DNA of 64,000 bases. It comes from Nephrocerus scutellatus. Taxonomy: Eukaryota; Arthropoda; Insecta; Diptera; Pipunculidae. The stretch is from contig OX352761.1 of assembly GCA_947095585.1 (NCBI GenBank), positions 79,301,267 to 79,365,266 of the forward strand, written 5' to 3'. The translations under genes were made by a program, and so were the position numbers. Under the pieces are notes generated by a model, which saw only the letters and a program-made list of their open reading frames with translations, was not told the DNA's origin and searched no databases. Every line of letters starts with the position of its first letter. Within the stretch, counting starts at the first letter, position 1. Of the stretch, positions 43,361-54,156 are shown piece by piece.

Positions 43361-44340
43361 AGTCAGCTAGTCTATGCATGAGTAGAGCACTTCATAAAAC
43401 CCCCTCCGCCGCACTGGACTTCTATTCAACCTTACCATTCGACTTTTTCAGCAGGCAAGTAGCTGCTAGCTCGGCAATTCTCCTCAACGCTATCTCCCAG
43501 TGGCCTAGAAATGAAATCGGTCACTCCTCTATCTTGAATTTAGACAGGATCCCAGATAACATATACTACACTACTCTGCAACTTCATTTAAACAAAAACT
43601 TACAGGTCCCCTGCAGATCATGCTGCGAAGAAGACTCTTACCTGGAAAATAAACACATACATTTTTACACAGACGCATCGAAAACTGATGAGGGAGTTGG
43701 CGGAAGTGTTTTTTTAAAAAAGCTAAGTCTTAGCCTCTCTTTCCGTCTTCCTAATCACTGTAGTTTTTTCCAGGCTGAAATAATGGCGATCAGTGAAGCC
43801 TTCTTTTGGCTGAAGAGTAACTTCATATCCGCTTTGGATATCCGTATATTCTCGGATAGCCAAGCTGCACTGAAATCCCTGGAATCAGTCTCTACAAATT
43901 CAATTCTAGCCCTTAACTGCCGATCAGCTCTTATGGAGATGGCGGAGCAGTTCAATAACCACAAACACACTACATCTTACCTGATATGGTTCCCTAGGCA
44001 TACAAATCGCTACATGCAAACTCATATTAAAGCGAGATGCTAATGAAAAAACAAATCTGGCCAAAGCTGAATTCGAAACGCTCCAAGTGTTTGATCTAAC
44101 ATGGATCTACATCTTCTCTGTACATGTCCAGCCATCTCCCAAAAACGTCAACTCCATAGTAAAGTTTTCTTCTACAGCGAAATTAATAATCTAATCCGTA
44201 TTAACATTAGCAGTCTCCTACGCTTCATACGCAGCTCTAATTGGTTTACCGAGTAGGTGAAAAATTTTCTTGATCCAAGTGGTATTACATTACCTGTCTA
44301 AGTGTTTCGGGTTTTCACTGAAAGCTACCTTAACCTGACC
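43361..44340 (+). pseudogene. LOA-1 LINE, right part: RNase H and 3' end
   Basis: Continues the fragment broken at 28,223. Plus strand: MSRALHKTPSAALDFYSTLP, then RNase H with HFYTDASKTDEG, FFQAEIMAISEAFFWL, FSDSQAALKSLES and a damaged YLIWFPRHTN where the family has WVPGHxxxxGN. A zinc-finger-like LCTCPAISQ segment follows near 44,120. The 3' end near 44,325-44,345 carries cttaacctgacctaaccta, similar to the LOA-2 end at 51,119. Confidence 0.75.
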
Positions 44341-45639
44341 TAACCTAGTCTTCTTGATATTCTCAGATCATGTTTTTATCGTCAATACGCGTAAAATAGG
44401 CTAAGATAGTAATTTTTTAATTTTTTTACACGCGCGAAGCGCGTTGCAATTGTTGTAAAACAAGTCCCATTTAATTCTGACTGGTAGAAGCCGAGATATG
44501 CGAGTGGACAAACAAACTGGCACAGGCACGCTGAAATAATTTTCATGTCCTCTGAATATAAGCTTCGCGCTTCGGGCTCGCAAATATTTTAAGACATTGT
44601 TATATGCTCGCTTTCATGTATGTCTGTCTAAACTAAACTAAACTAAACGGCTTGATCAAAATCAACTGACCCCTCCCAATTTATGTAAAAAGCTTAAATA
44701 TGAATTTGTATCCCCATAAGTTCAGCCGTCTAGGCTGCAAAGTGGACACAGACAGATAGAGATATTTTTTCGCTTTCCTGACTCAGGTGATAGGTAATGG
44801 GTAAATCTGCAAAAATCCCGAAGTGGTCAGACGGTTAAACTTGTGCGTCAAGGTCGGGGGGCTTCCATACAAATATTTTACGCATGTGTATCTCCGATGG
44901 AAAACACTTTTTATACAAATTTGAAAGCACCCATACAAATTTTAGAAACAAAGGACCCGATTTTCTTCAAATTTTATACGAATGTGTATCCCAAATTGAC
45001 AATACATTTGTAAACATTTGTAAGTGTTCGGGGCGGGGGGCTTTCTTCATATTTATACACATGTGTATCTCCGATTAGAGAATTGACAAGAACAAATTTA
45101 ATTTTTATGGGCTGTTTTTTTTTCCTTTAAAATATTATTTTTTTGCTTTATTAAACATCTTGAAAATTGTTTAAAAACATTTTTTTACACTCAAAATTTT
45201 TGTGTAATCACCCTGTAGGTTAAGAGAATTATGTTTTACAAAAAACATTTACATTTACATATCGATAGATAAAGTACGTACAAAATATATGGCGAGATGT
45301 CCGTACAAAACACAGCACAGAAAGCAGAGCAGCGAACAGTGCAGCACACAGTCAACGCATTCGCTCAACCGTTTTTCCGCCGACTTTAGTTATTCAGTTA
45401 CAAAATTGGTCGCCAAGAAAGGCCCTTTTTTAAACGGGATAACATATAGCATATGTTCACCCTGAAAGTACATTCTAAATATTTGGGAAATAATTTTTGA
45501 AACCGTTATAGTATTTTCGAATATTACCTCTTACACACAAACCAACATTACCTATTTATAATATTAGTATAGATTTGCAAAATTAGAACAGTTCCATTAA
45601 ACATTTGCATGGGAAAAAGTCTATTACTCGACTGTTAAC
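44341..45639. other. old dispersed repeats, no gene
   Basis: 44,430-44,640 resembles DINE-1/Helentron-type repeats (gcgcgttgcaattg, then tgctcgctttcatgtatgtctgtct, related to 58,508-58,535). A (taaac)n run lies at 44,632. 44,815-44,855 carries, in reverse orientation, the gtggtcagac and gtcaaggtc motifs of the 25.9-26.2 kb repeat. tgtgtatctccgat occurs twice (44,885 and 45,061). The remainder is AT-rich. Confidence 0.4.
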
Positions 45640-46800
45640 TCCATTCCTACAATCGGCCATCCTGTATTCGCTCGGTCTCCGACGATTCTTAATCTTCTGA
45701 CATCCACTTTGTGGTTGATACCAATCTTTCATATTGTAAGCACTTGTTACTGTCGTGGCCCCTCACCATCTGCAACTTTTTGAATGGTATATCAATTATG
45801 ACGACCAACTCTGAAGTCCAAGGAATTTGGGACAGCTTTTGACAAACACCGAACTGAGTTTTTTTTATTGCTACTAAGTCACCGACCTTGTATGATTTTG
45901 TCTCGAAACGGAATTGGTCCCGCTCTCCATCGAATACGTTTTAATTTTCTAATTCAATCATCTTTACTGGTATGTTTATGTTTTTTTTTTAACCCCTAAC
46001 ATAACCTCGAACCGCATTCTCTGAATTACCCGCTGAAATCAAACTACTGTTTATTGTCTGTTGAACATACGGTACTTTGAATTATTTGATTTTCCACATT
46101 TTTTGGGACTACCACCAATGTCCGTCCATCTTGCTGTTTGCATATGATATCAGCTTTTTTTATAAAACTTTTGTAGCTTTTAGTTCTTTGAATTTCTCTT
46201 ATAGCTTCTAACCACTGATCATCATGTTGTGCCTTTTTAATACATGCTAACACATTATCGTCAATCGGAAAAATTGTGAAGCATCTGCTGAGGGAGCCAA
46301 CGTAACGAATAGGTTTATTTTTTATGTTGTATGTCAAAATGATAGTCTTGAAAATATAATACCCATCTGGCTGCAGGCAAATCATTTTTCTTCATTGTGC
46401 TTACTAACGCTTGACAATCTGTTAGCAGTTTAAAATGGATATCTAGTAGATAAATTCGAAATTTCATTAATGCAATATAAACAGCATTCACTTTAAAATA
46501 ATAGCTATGCATTTTATCTTCGTTTGGTGATGTTTTTCGGCTCATGTAGTACACCGGAAGTAGTATAGCGCCAAAGTCTTTCTTTTGCATCCGTATGCAA
46601 CTCTGCTAGAGCATTCTGCCTACAGATTTGAAGACAGGTGAATCCGTCAAAATTTCTTTCAATCTTAGAAACGCTGTTCTCTGCTCCAGACTAAAATGAA
46701 ATGTAATTTCTTTTCGAAACAAATCTGTATACATTTTCGAAAGTACCGTGTTAGTCCTAAAAACGACTGAACATTCTGAATATTTTTTGGTTCAGGAAAT
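45640..46800 (-). pseudogene. Ty3/gypsy pol fragment: RNase H and integrase C-terminus
   Basis: Minus strand from 46,590: KDFGAILLPVYYMSRKTSP and FRIYLLDIHFKLLTDCQAL, then ARWVLYFQDYHFDIQHKK and a SRCF segment where gypsy RNase H ends in DALSR. A linker with AIREIQRTK follows. Near 45,890 the sequence reads YKVGDLVAIKKTQFGVCQKL, typical of the integrase C-terminus of gypsy-type elements. The catalytic core of integrase is missing between about 46,040 and 45,950. It is truncated at the right by LINE-B copy 1. Confidence 0.7.
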
Positions 46801-46807
46801 GTTGTAA

Positions 46808-48404
46808 TTTTTTTTTTTTATAATTCGCGCACGCTTCAAGGGGTTCGCACCCTTATAATGCTCGGCTATATGCTTGGCACAGCGTGGGCGTCCGAAGATG
46901 GGCTTGAGGGTAAACTGATGAGCATTTAGAGCGCCACAAGTATTGCGGTTATATTCAAGGAGAGGTGGCATGCAGCTGGCTATTTCTCTTGAGCACCGCT
47001 GGTAGAAGAAGCGATAAAACAGTGACAAGCAAGAAACGTTCCTGCGGTGTTCAAGCGAATCTAATGATTTTCGTCACCAATAAGTTTTATCGCGCGGTTT
47101 TGTATTCTATCTAGCTGATGCAAAGTAGTCTTAGGAGCACCAGACCAGATATGGCAATTGTACTTAAGTTTAGTGCGAATAAAAGCCTTGTAGATAGTAG
47201 CCAGATCAGAGGGAGTGAAATATTTCTTGCGCCGGGTTAGAAAACCTAAACATTTCGCAGCATTTTTGGCAACATTAAATATGTGGTCATTCCAACAAAG
47301 CTTATCGTTAACGCACATACCAAGAATTGCGAGATTTTCAGTTTCCTCGATGCAAGTGCCTTTCATGGATAATGGCATGGGATTTAGGCTTCGCTTGGAC
47401 GACAGGAGACAGCATTAGGTTTTGGAAGAGTCGCGAAGAACAGGATAGATGGAAAAGCTGGTAATACCAGCTTGGAAGAACACCTCTTCAGAACTAATGG
47501 GGAAATACCATCTGGCCCAGCGGATTTGTGAATGTTGAGATCGTTTAAAACTCTAGCAACTGCACGAGTACGAATGAAGATCTGTCCCATAGAGTGTTCA
47601 ATACTCTGATGTGCAGGAGGCAGCAATTCACAATCTGAAAGCGTGGAGCTAGCTGCGAAATGCGCAGCGAACAAATTGGCCTTGTCTATAGAGCTGAAAA
47701 CTGGAATGTCATTATAAATAAGCGTTGGAATCGACGACGAGGCTGTATTTTTGATTCTTTTCACGAAAGACCAGAATTTTTCACTACCGTTGTTTGACTC
47801 GCCGAAGATGGGCATTGCAATCATTTCTGGCTCGTTTAAAATTTGTTTGGTTTTCCTCTGTAGGGTTTGCTTTGTAAAACCGAAAGCACACCTCTCTAAT
47901 CCTAGAAGCCTCTTCACAGCTCGAGTCGTACCATACATCTTCCTTTGGTTTGATAGACTTATTCCTGAAGGGGATAAACTTTCTCATACCAATAAGAATG
48001 ATGTTTATGATTGCATCAGCGGCGGCATCCACGTTGCTATCGCGAAAAAATAGCGACCAGTTAATTCTCCAAAATAAGTTGTTAAGGCCGTCCCAATTGG
48101 CTTTCGCGTAATGCCATACTGTTTTTTTGAGAGTTTTTTTTTCTAACTGCTTGGTTTATTAACGAGAAATTAGCTGATACTACACAATGGTCTGACGAGC
48201 CTAGAGGCGATAATAAATTGACGGAGTATTTATCAGGACGATAGGTAAGGAACAAGTCAAGGGTGTTTGCGGAATGATATGCAATGTCAGGTATTCGGGT
48301 AGGCTCATTTACAAGCTGAGTATGGTGATTGAACTCAGCGAATAACTCAACACACCTTCCATAGGGTGTTGTACATTGAAATCGCCCGCAATAACGATTT
48401 CATG
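46808..48404 (-). pseudogene. LINE-B copy 1 (CR1/jockey-group LINE), RT core deleted
   Basis: Ends (plus strand left) in a T-run, the poly(A) tail of the minus-strand element. From the right: endonuclease (HEIVIAGDFNVQHP), a WYDSSCEEASRIRE linker and RT start (RVLNDLNIHKSAGPDGISPL). At about 47,415 the sequence jumps straight to the RT C-terminal part (NPMPLSMKGTCIEETENL, IRTKLKYNCHIWSGAPK, LDRIQNRAIKLIGD). The whole catalytic core with GVPQGS and FADD is deleted. Confidence 0.8.
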
Positions 48405-50590
48405 TTTTGCCTTGTAGATAGTAGCCAGATCAGAGGGAGTGAAATATTTCTTGCGCCGGGTTAGAAAACCTAAACATTTCGCAGCATTTTTGGCGACATT
48501 AAATATGTGGTCATTCCAACAAAGCTTATCGATAACGCACATACCAAAAATTGCGAGATTTTCAGTTTCCTCGATGCAAGTGCCATTCATGGATAATGGC
48601 ATGGGATTTAGGCTTCGCTTGGACGACAGGATACAGCATTGGGTTTTGGAAGCGTTAAATTCTACTCGATTGATTTCTCCCCATTGTATTATGCTGTCAA
48701 GGTCAGAATTTAACGTGCTTAACATGCGTAGTTGTTTGAGTTCCACATGAGAGGTGGAGGGACGTTCCACAAACTTATATGAGAACTGAGAGTGCTGTCG
48801 TCAGCGAAAGAGTGAATTGGATTAGAAGTCACAGATAAGAGATCATTAATAAGAATCAGAAAGAGTGTTGGGGACAGAACAGAGCCCTGGGGAACGCCAG
48901 CATTTATGTGGTGTATTTCAGACTTGAAACCGTCCAAAACAACTTGAATTGAGCGGACCAAAATAAAGCTTCTAATCCAATGAACCAGTTTATCATCGAC
49001 ACCATAAGCACGCCTTTTTGACAAAGGAGCTTGATGCCAAACTCTGTCAAATGCTTATCGAGTGCAACAGCTTTGCTTTCACCAAATTGATGCAAAGACC
49101 GGTTCCACTGTTTGGTGAGATATACCATCAAATCACCAGTGAAACGTTGCCCACGAAATCCGTACTGCCGGTCACTAAGGATTTCATTGGTTTCAAGATA
49201 TTTCATGAGCTGAAAATTGATCAGCGTTTCCATGACCTTAGAAAGAATGGATGTAAGTGCTATGGGCCGGTACGAAGAAGAAGACGACGGCTCACCATTT
49301 TTGGGTATGGGCTGGACAAAGGCTGTTTTCAAACTTCTCGGGAACAGTCGCGAAGAACAGGATAGATGGAAAAGCTGGTAATGCCAGCTTAGAAGAACAC
49401 CTCTTCAGAACTAATGGGGAAATACCATCTGGCCCAGCGGATTTGTGAATGTTGAGATCGTTTAAAACTCTAGCAACTGCACGAGTACGAATGAAGATCT
49501 GTCCCATAGAGTGTTCAATACTCTGATGTGCAGGAGGCAGCAATTCACAATCTGAAAGCGTGGAGCTAGCTGCGAAATGCGCAGCGAACAAATTGGCCTT
49601 GTCTATAGAGCTGAAAACTGGAATGTCATTATAAATGAGCGTTGGAATCGACGACGAGGCTGTATTTTTGATTCTTTTCACGAAAGACCAGAATTTTTTA
49701 CTACCGTTGTTTGACTCGCCGAAGATGGGCATTGCAATCATTTCTGGCTCGTTTAAAATTTGTTCGGTTTTCCTCTGTAGGGTTTGCTTTGTAAAACCGA
49801 AAGCACACCTCTCTAATCCTAGAAGCCTCTTCACAGCTCGAGTCGTACCATACATCTTCCTTTGGTTTGATAGACTTATTCCTGAAGGGGATAAACTTTC
49901 TCATACCAATAAGAATGATGTTTGTGATTGCATCAGCGGCGGCATCCACGTTGCTATCGCGAAAAAATAGCGACCAGTTAATTCTCCAAAATAAGATGTT
50001 AAGGCCGTCCCAATTGGCTTTCGCGTAATGCCATACTGTTTTTTTGAGAGAGTTTTTTCTAACTGCGTGGTTTATTAACGAGAAATTAGCTGATACTACA
50101 CAATGGTCTGACGAGCCTAGAGGCGATAATAAATTGACGGAGTATTTATCAGGACGATAGGTAAGGAACAAGTCAAGGGTGTTTGCGGAATGATATGCAA
50201 TGTCAGGTATTCGGGTAGGCTCATTTACAAGCTGAGTATGGTATGGTATGGCGAATAACTCAACACACCTTCCATAGGGTGTTGTACATTGAAATCGCCC
50301 GCTCTGGGTTGAAACACTCTCTAAGTTGGGCTTCTGTAAAGGAAACAGAAGTGGATGTTGCGCTCTTGTACTTTGAGCCAAATAAAATTGAATTCCGGAT
50401 TGGAACTTTGGCTAAATTGATGCAAAAGCTGAAACGCAACATCACTCCGGACATAGATTGCTTCCGCGTCCGCGTCGAGAGAAAAATAATGGCACCAAGC
50501 TATACACAGCCAGATTAAATTCCAATGCATTAGAATTATCAAACACCTAAGTTTCACTCAGTGCCAGAATTGCTGGCCTGTGGACATGTA
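48405..50590 (-). pseudogene. LINE-B copy 2, joined head to tail with copy 1
   Basis: From the right: endonuclease start (AIYVRSDVAFQLL, IWLKVQERNIHFCFLYRSP) at 50,500, SDHCVVSANFSL and the WYDSSCEEASRIRE linker. The RT has KSAGPDGISPL, SSSYRPIALTSILSKVMETL, INAGVPQGSVLSPTLF and SFADDSTLSSH near 48,800, then IIQWGEINRVEFNASKTQCC. It stops at IYKA (about 48,412), where copy 1 endonuclease begins. Frameshifts near 49,340 and 49,020 (part of the ALDISKAFDRVWH block is lost) inactivate it. Confidence 0.8.
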
Positions 50591-51105
50591 CATGGTTGAA
50601 CACTGAGAAAGAATTCGTTCTCAGCCCACGTATGTTGCTGAGATCCACTCTGAAATCACACATAACTAAAATAAAACAAACACACAAAACACAACTTACC
50701 GCTTCTTTTAACCGAATTGAGAAGAGTATGTCTCAAAATGGATTATTAACACAAATTGTCGCCAGTGTTATGCCTTCACGACAAAATGAGTTAAATTTAA
50801 ATCACTAAAAGAAACAAACACTCACAATCCGTTATTCTAATAGCTAAAGAATAAGATCATAAACAAACTGCCGCATGCAAAACATACGACAGTTATGTCT
50901 CACTAAGTTTTTTAGCTGCGTTGTTGGGGATGGGGTAGACGACACACACACTGCACTTTGCACTTGTTGAACAGGCGATCAACGCGACCCGTTTGCTTGC
51001 ACTTAATTGTTTTGATTTTTTTTTGTGCGCAAACACACAACACGGCACTTTTTTGTATGTTTCCGGGTGTGCTGTAGAGCAGCACGACCGTCCACAGCGG
51101 CGATT
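50591..51105. other. unassigned, AT- and CA-rich
   Basis: Could include 5' sequence of LINE-B copy 2 or older flank. No motif is recognised in the 70-codon plus-strand frame at 50,596. Confidence 0.35.
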
Positions 51106-51118
51106 GGGAGACTGAGTA
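51106..51118. repeat. LOA-2 target-site duplication, left copy
   Basis: gggagactgagta, repeated exactly at 58,039-58,051 on the other side of LOA-2. Confidence 0.85.
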
Positions 51119-51207
51119 GGTTAGGTTAGGTTGCGGTGGCAGCTAATGCTCACATAGACCATACGCGGTCCTTTGTGTTACCACAGGATCTTACACCTTT
51201 CCCCTTT

Positions 51208-52389
51208 TCAGAGGATCCATTCAGTGCTCTTAATGAATCGGAGTATATCTCGCACTTTACCGTTTTCGAGATCTGATACGTTATTCATTAACCGCATACC
51301 CAAGTGTTTGTGCCTTCTGTGCATTAGTGCCGGACATGAGCAGAGAAGATGCTCTATGGTCTCTTCCTCCTCCTCGTCCAAGCAACCTCTGCAGAAATCA
51401 TTATATTCGACACCCATCCTTCTCGCGTGTTTCCCTAGAAGGCAGTGTCCTGTCATTATCCCTACAACCGTTCTTAATTCACGTCTTTGTAAGGAGATAA
51501 GCGCAGTTGAGCGCTTCAAGTCCAGCTTCGGCCAGACTTGTCTTGAAATATTACAAGTGTCGGTGTTTTCCCACCTTACATTTGTTATTGTTTCTGCCTC
51601 TTTCCGAAGCTCAAGTTTCAGTGTCGCGATAGGACTCCCCACCTCAGCCCTTTCCGGTAGCAGCTGGAGAGTCGTACCACGTCTAGCTAACTCGTCCACC
51701 CTGCAGTTCCCCTCGACATCCGTGTGACCCGGGACCCATATGATCCTTATATTGAACTGCTCACTCATCTCGTTAAGAGAGGAATGACAGCTCAACGCCA
51801 CCTTAGATTTGAGTTAGACCGCTTCCAACAATTTTATGGCCGCTTGCCTGTCCACATAAATGTTGATCTTCTTTGAGGATAATACATTATGCTTCAGCCA
51901 GCTCATTACCTCTTCAATCGCTATCACCTCAGCCTGGTATACGCTGCAGCGATCAGGTAGACGGACTGAGATGCTTACTTTCAGCTTGTCACAGAAGACT
52001 CCTGCTCCTACTTTACCGTCTAGCTTAGAGCCATCCGTGAAAAACTGTATTGTTTCGTTATCGGTTACGGATCCACTCTTTCAGTCCTCTCTGGTGGGTA
52101 TTGTTGTCCGAAAACCTTTTTGAAAGCATAACATTGGTGTTATGTAATCCAGTTTCGTCAGCTCCTGCTTTAGCGATTTAGTTATGGTGGAGTGTCCTTT
52201 CTGAAGACTTCTCCACTGATTGACAGCTAACAGTCGCGTAGCCGTAATTGCCGCTTTCTGTTTGCTAAATATGTCTAGTGGGATCAGGTGGAGCATAACC
52301 TCTAGAGCGCGAGTTGGTGTAGATCTCAGCGCCCCGCTTATAAGCATGCAGGCCACTCTTTGTACCTTCCCCAATATACTTGTATACGT
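51208..52389 (-). pseudogene. LOA-2 RT thumb, RNase H and zinc finger
   Basis: Minus strand from 52,389: ILGKVQRVACMLISGALRST, PLDIFSKQKAA, then RNase H pieces (DGSKLDGKVGAGVF; YQAEVIAIEEVMSWL; NIYVDRQAAIKLLE, where the family has SDSQAA; IRIIWVPGHTDVEGN). The C-terminal finger CRGCLDEEEEETIEHLLCSC lies near 51,375, and the terminal KVRDILRFIKSTEWI just before the stop. Confidence 0.82.
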
Positions 52390-54152
52390 TATAACTGGTC
52401 GCTATTGTTTCGCGATAGCAACGTGGATGCCGCCGCTGATGCAATAACAAACATCATTCTTATTGTTATGAGAAAGTTTATCCCTTTTAGGAATAAATCT
52501 ATCAAATCAAAGGAAGATGGATGGTATGACTTGAGCTGTAAAGAGGCTTCTAGGATTAGAGAGGTATGCTTTCGGTTTTACAAAGCAAACCCTTCCGAGG
52601 AAAACCGAAAAAAGTTTAAACGAGCAAGAAATGATTGCAATGCCCATCTTCGGCGAGTCAAATTCGCCTAGGACCGAAAATTAAGGCAAAAAATACTACA
52701 ATGTCCCATAGGTAGTAAAAATTTTTGGTCTTTCGTGAAAAGAATCAAAAATTCAGCCTCGTCGTCGATTCCAACGCTCATTTATAATGACATTCCAGTT
52801 GTCAGCTCTATGGACAAGGCCAATCTGTTTGCTGCGCATTTCGCAGCTAGCTCTACGCTTCCAGATTGTGCATTGCCGCCTCCTGCACCTCTGAGTATTG
52901 AACACTCTATGGGACAGATATTTTTTCGTACTCGTGCAGTTGCTAGAGTTTTAAATGATCTTAACACATACAAATCCGCTGGTCCAGATGGTATTTCTCC
53001 ATTAGTTCTGAAGAGGTGTTCTTCCAAGCTGGCATTACCATTGCGTAAGCTTTTCCATCTATCCTACTCTTCTGGACTCTTCCCGAGAAGTTGGAAAACA
53101 GCATTTGTCCAGCCCATACCCAAAAAAGGCGAACCGTCGTCTCCTTCTTCGTACCGACCCATAGCACTTACATCCATTCTTTCCAAGGTCATGGAAACGC
53201 TGATCAATTATCAGCTTAAGAAATATCTTGAAACCAACGTAATCCTTAGTGACCGGCAGTATGGGTTTCGTGGGCAACGTTCTACTGGTGATTTGATGGT
53301 TTATCTCACCGAACAGTGGAACCGATCTTTGCATCATTTTGGAGAAAGCAAAGCTGTTGCACTCGATATTTCAAAGGCGTTTGACAGAGTTTGGCATCAA
53401 GCTCTTTTGTCTATAATGCGTGCTTATGGTGTCGATGATAAACTGCTTCAATGGATTAGAAGCTATCTTTTGGACCGATCAATTCAAGTTGTTTTAGACG
53501 GTTTCAAATCTGAAATACACCACATAAATCCACCTCTGATGTGGAACTCAAACAACATCGTATGTTAAGCACGTTAAATTCTGACCTTGACAGCATAATA
53601 CAATGGGGAGAAAACAATCGAGTAGAATTTAACGCTTCCAAAACCCAATGCTGTCTCCTGTCGTCCAAGCGAATCCTAAACCCCATGCCATTATCCATGA
53701 ATGGCACTTGCATCGAGGAAACTGAAAAACTCGCAAAATCGATTGATTCGCTTGAACACCGCAGGAACGTTTCTTGCTTGTCACTATTTTATCGCTTCTT
53801 CTACCAGCGGTGCTCAAGAGAAATAGCCAGCTGCATGCCACCTCTCCTTGAATTCAACCGCAATACTCGTGGCGCTCTAAATGCTCATCAGTTTACCCTT
53901 AAGCCCATCTTCGGACGTACAGTTAAATTCAGGGATTCGTTCTTCAGCCGTACAACTCGTATGTGGAATGCTCTGCCAAGCTCTGTCTTCCCACATCACT
54001 ATGATCCACAGGCATTCAAAACACAAGCTCATAGACATCTCCTCTTTTCTCCTCCTCTTCCTTAACGCCCACGCTGTGCCAAGCATATAGCCGAGCATTA
54101 TAAGGGTGCGAACCCCTTGAAGCGTGCGCGAATTATAAAAAAAAAAAAAAAA
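52390..54152 (+). pseudogene. LINE-B copy 3 (plus strand), inserted in LOA-2, RT core deleted
   Basis: Flanked by acgt (52,386-52,389 and 54,153-54,156), 5'-truncated in the endonuclease-RT linker and ending in a poly(A) run. Plus strand: FRDSNVDAAADAITNIILI, WYDLSCKEASRIRE, an open RT frame from 52,735 (RVLNDLNTYKSAGPDGISPL, SSYRPIALTSILSKVMETL, ALDISKAFDRVWHQALL), then FKSEIHHIN. Here it jumps to PPLMWNSNN, which loses the GVPQGS and FADD motifs kept in copy 2. The C-terminus (NSIDSLEHRRNVSCLSLFYRF-like, IFGRTVKFRDSFFSRT) follows to 54,065. Confidence 0.85.
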
Positions 54153-54156
54153 ACGT

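Noticed and set aside
45395..45425. ttacaaaattggtcgccaag as an LTR end plus primer site
   Set aside because: The tRNA match is poor and no LTR partner or element in the right orientation is visible.
51117..51132. ttaggttagg, resembling the insect telomere repeat TTAGG
   Set aside because: Only about three imperfect units, located at the 3' end of LOA-2. A similar tail occurs at LOA-1 (44,329), so it belongs to the LINE.
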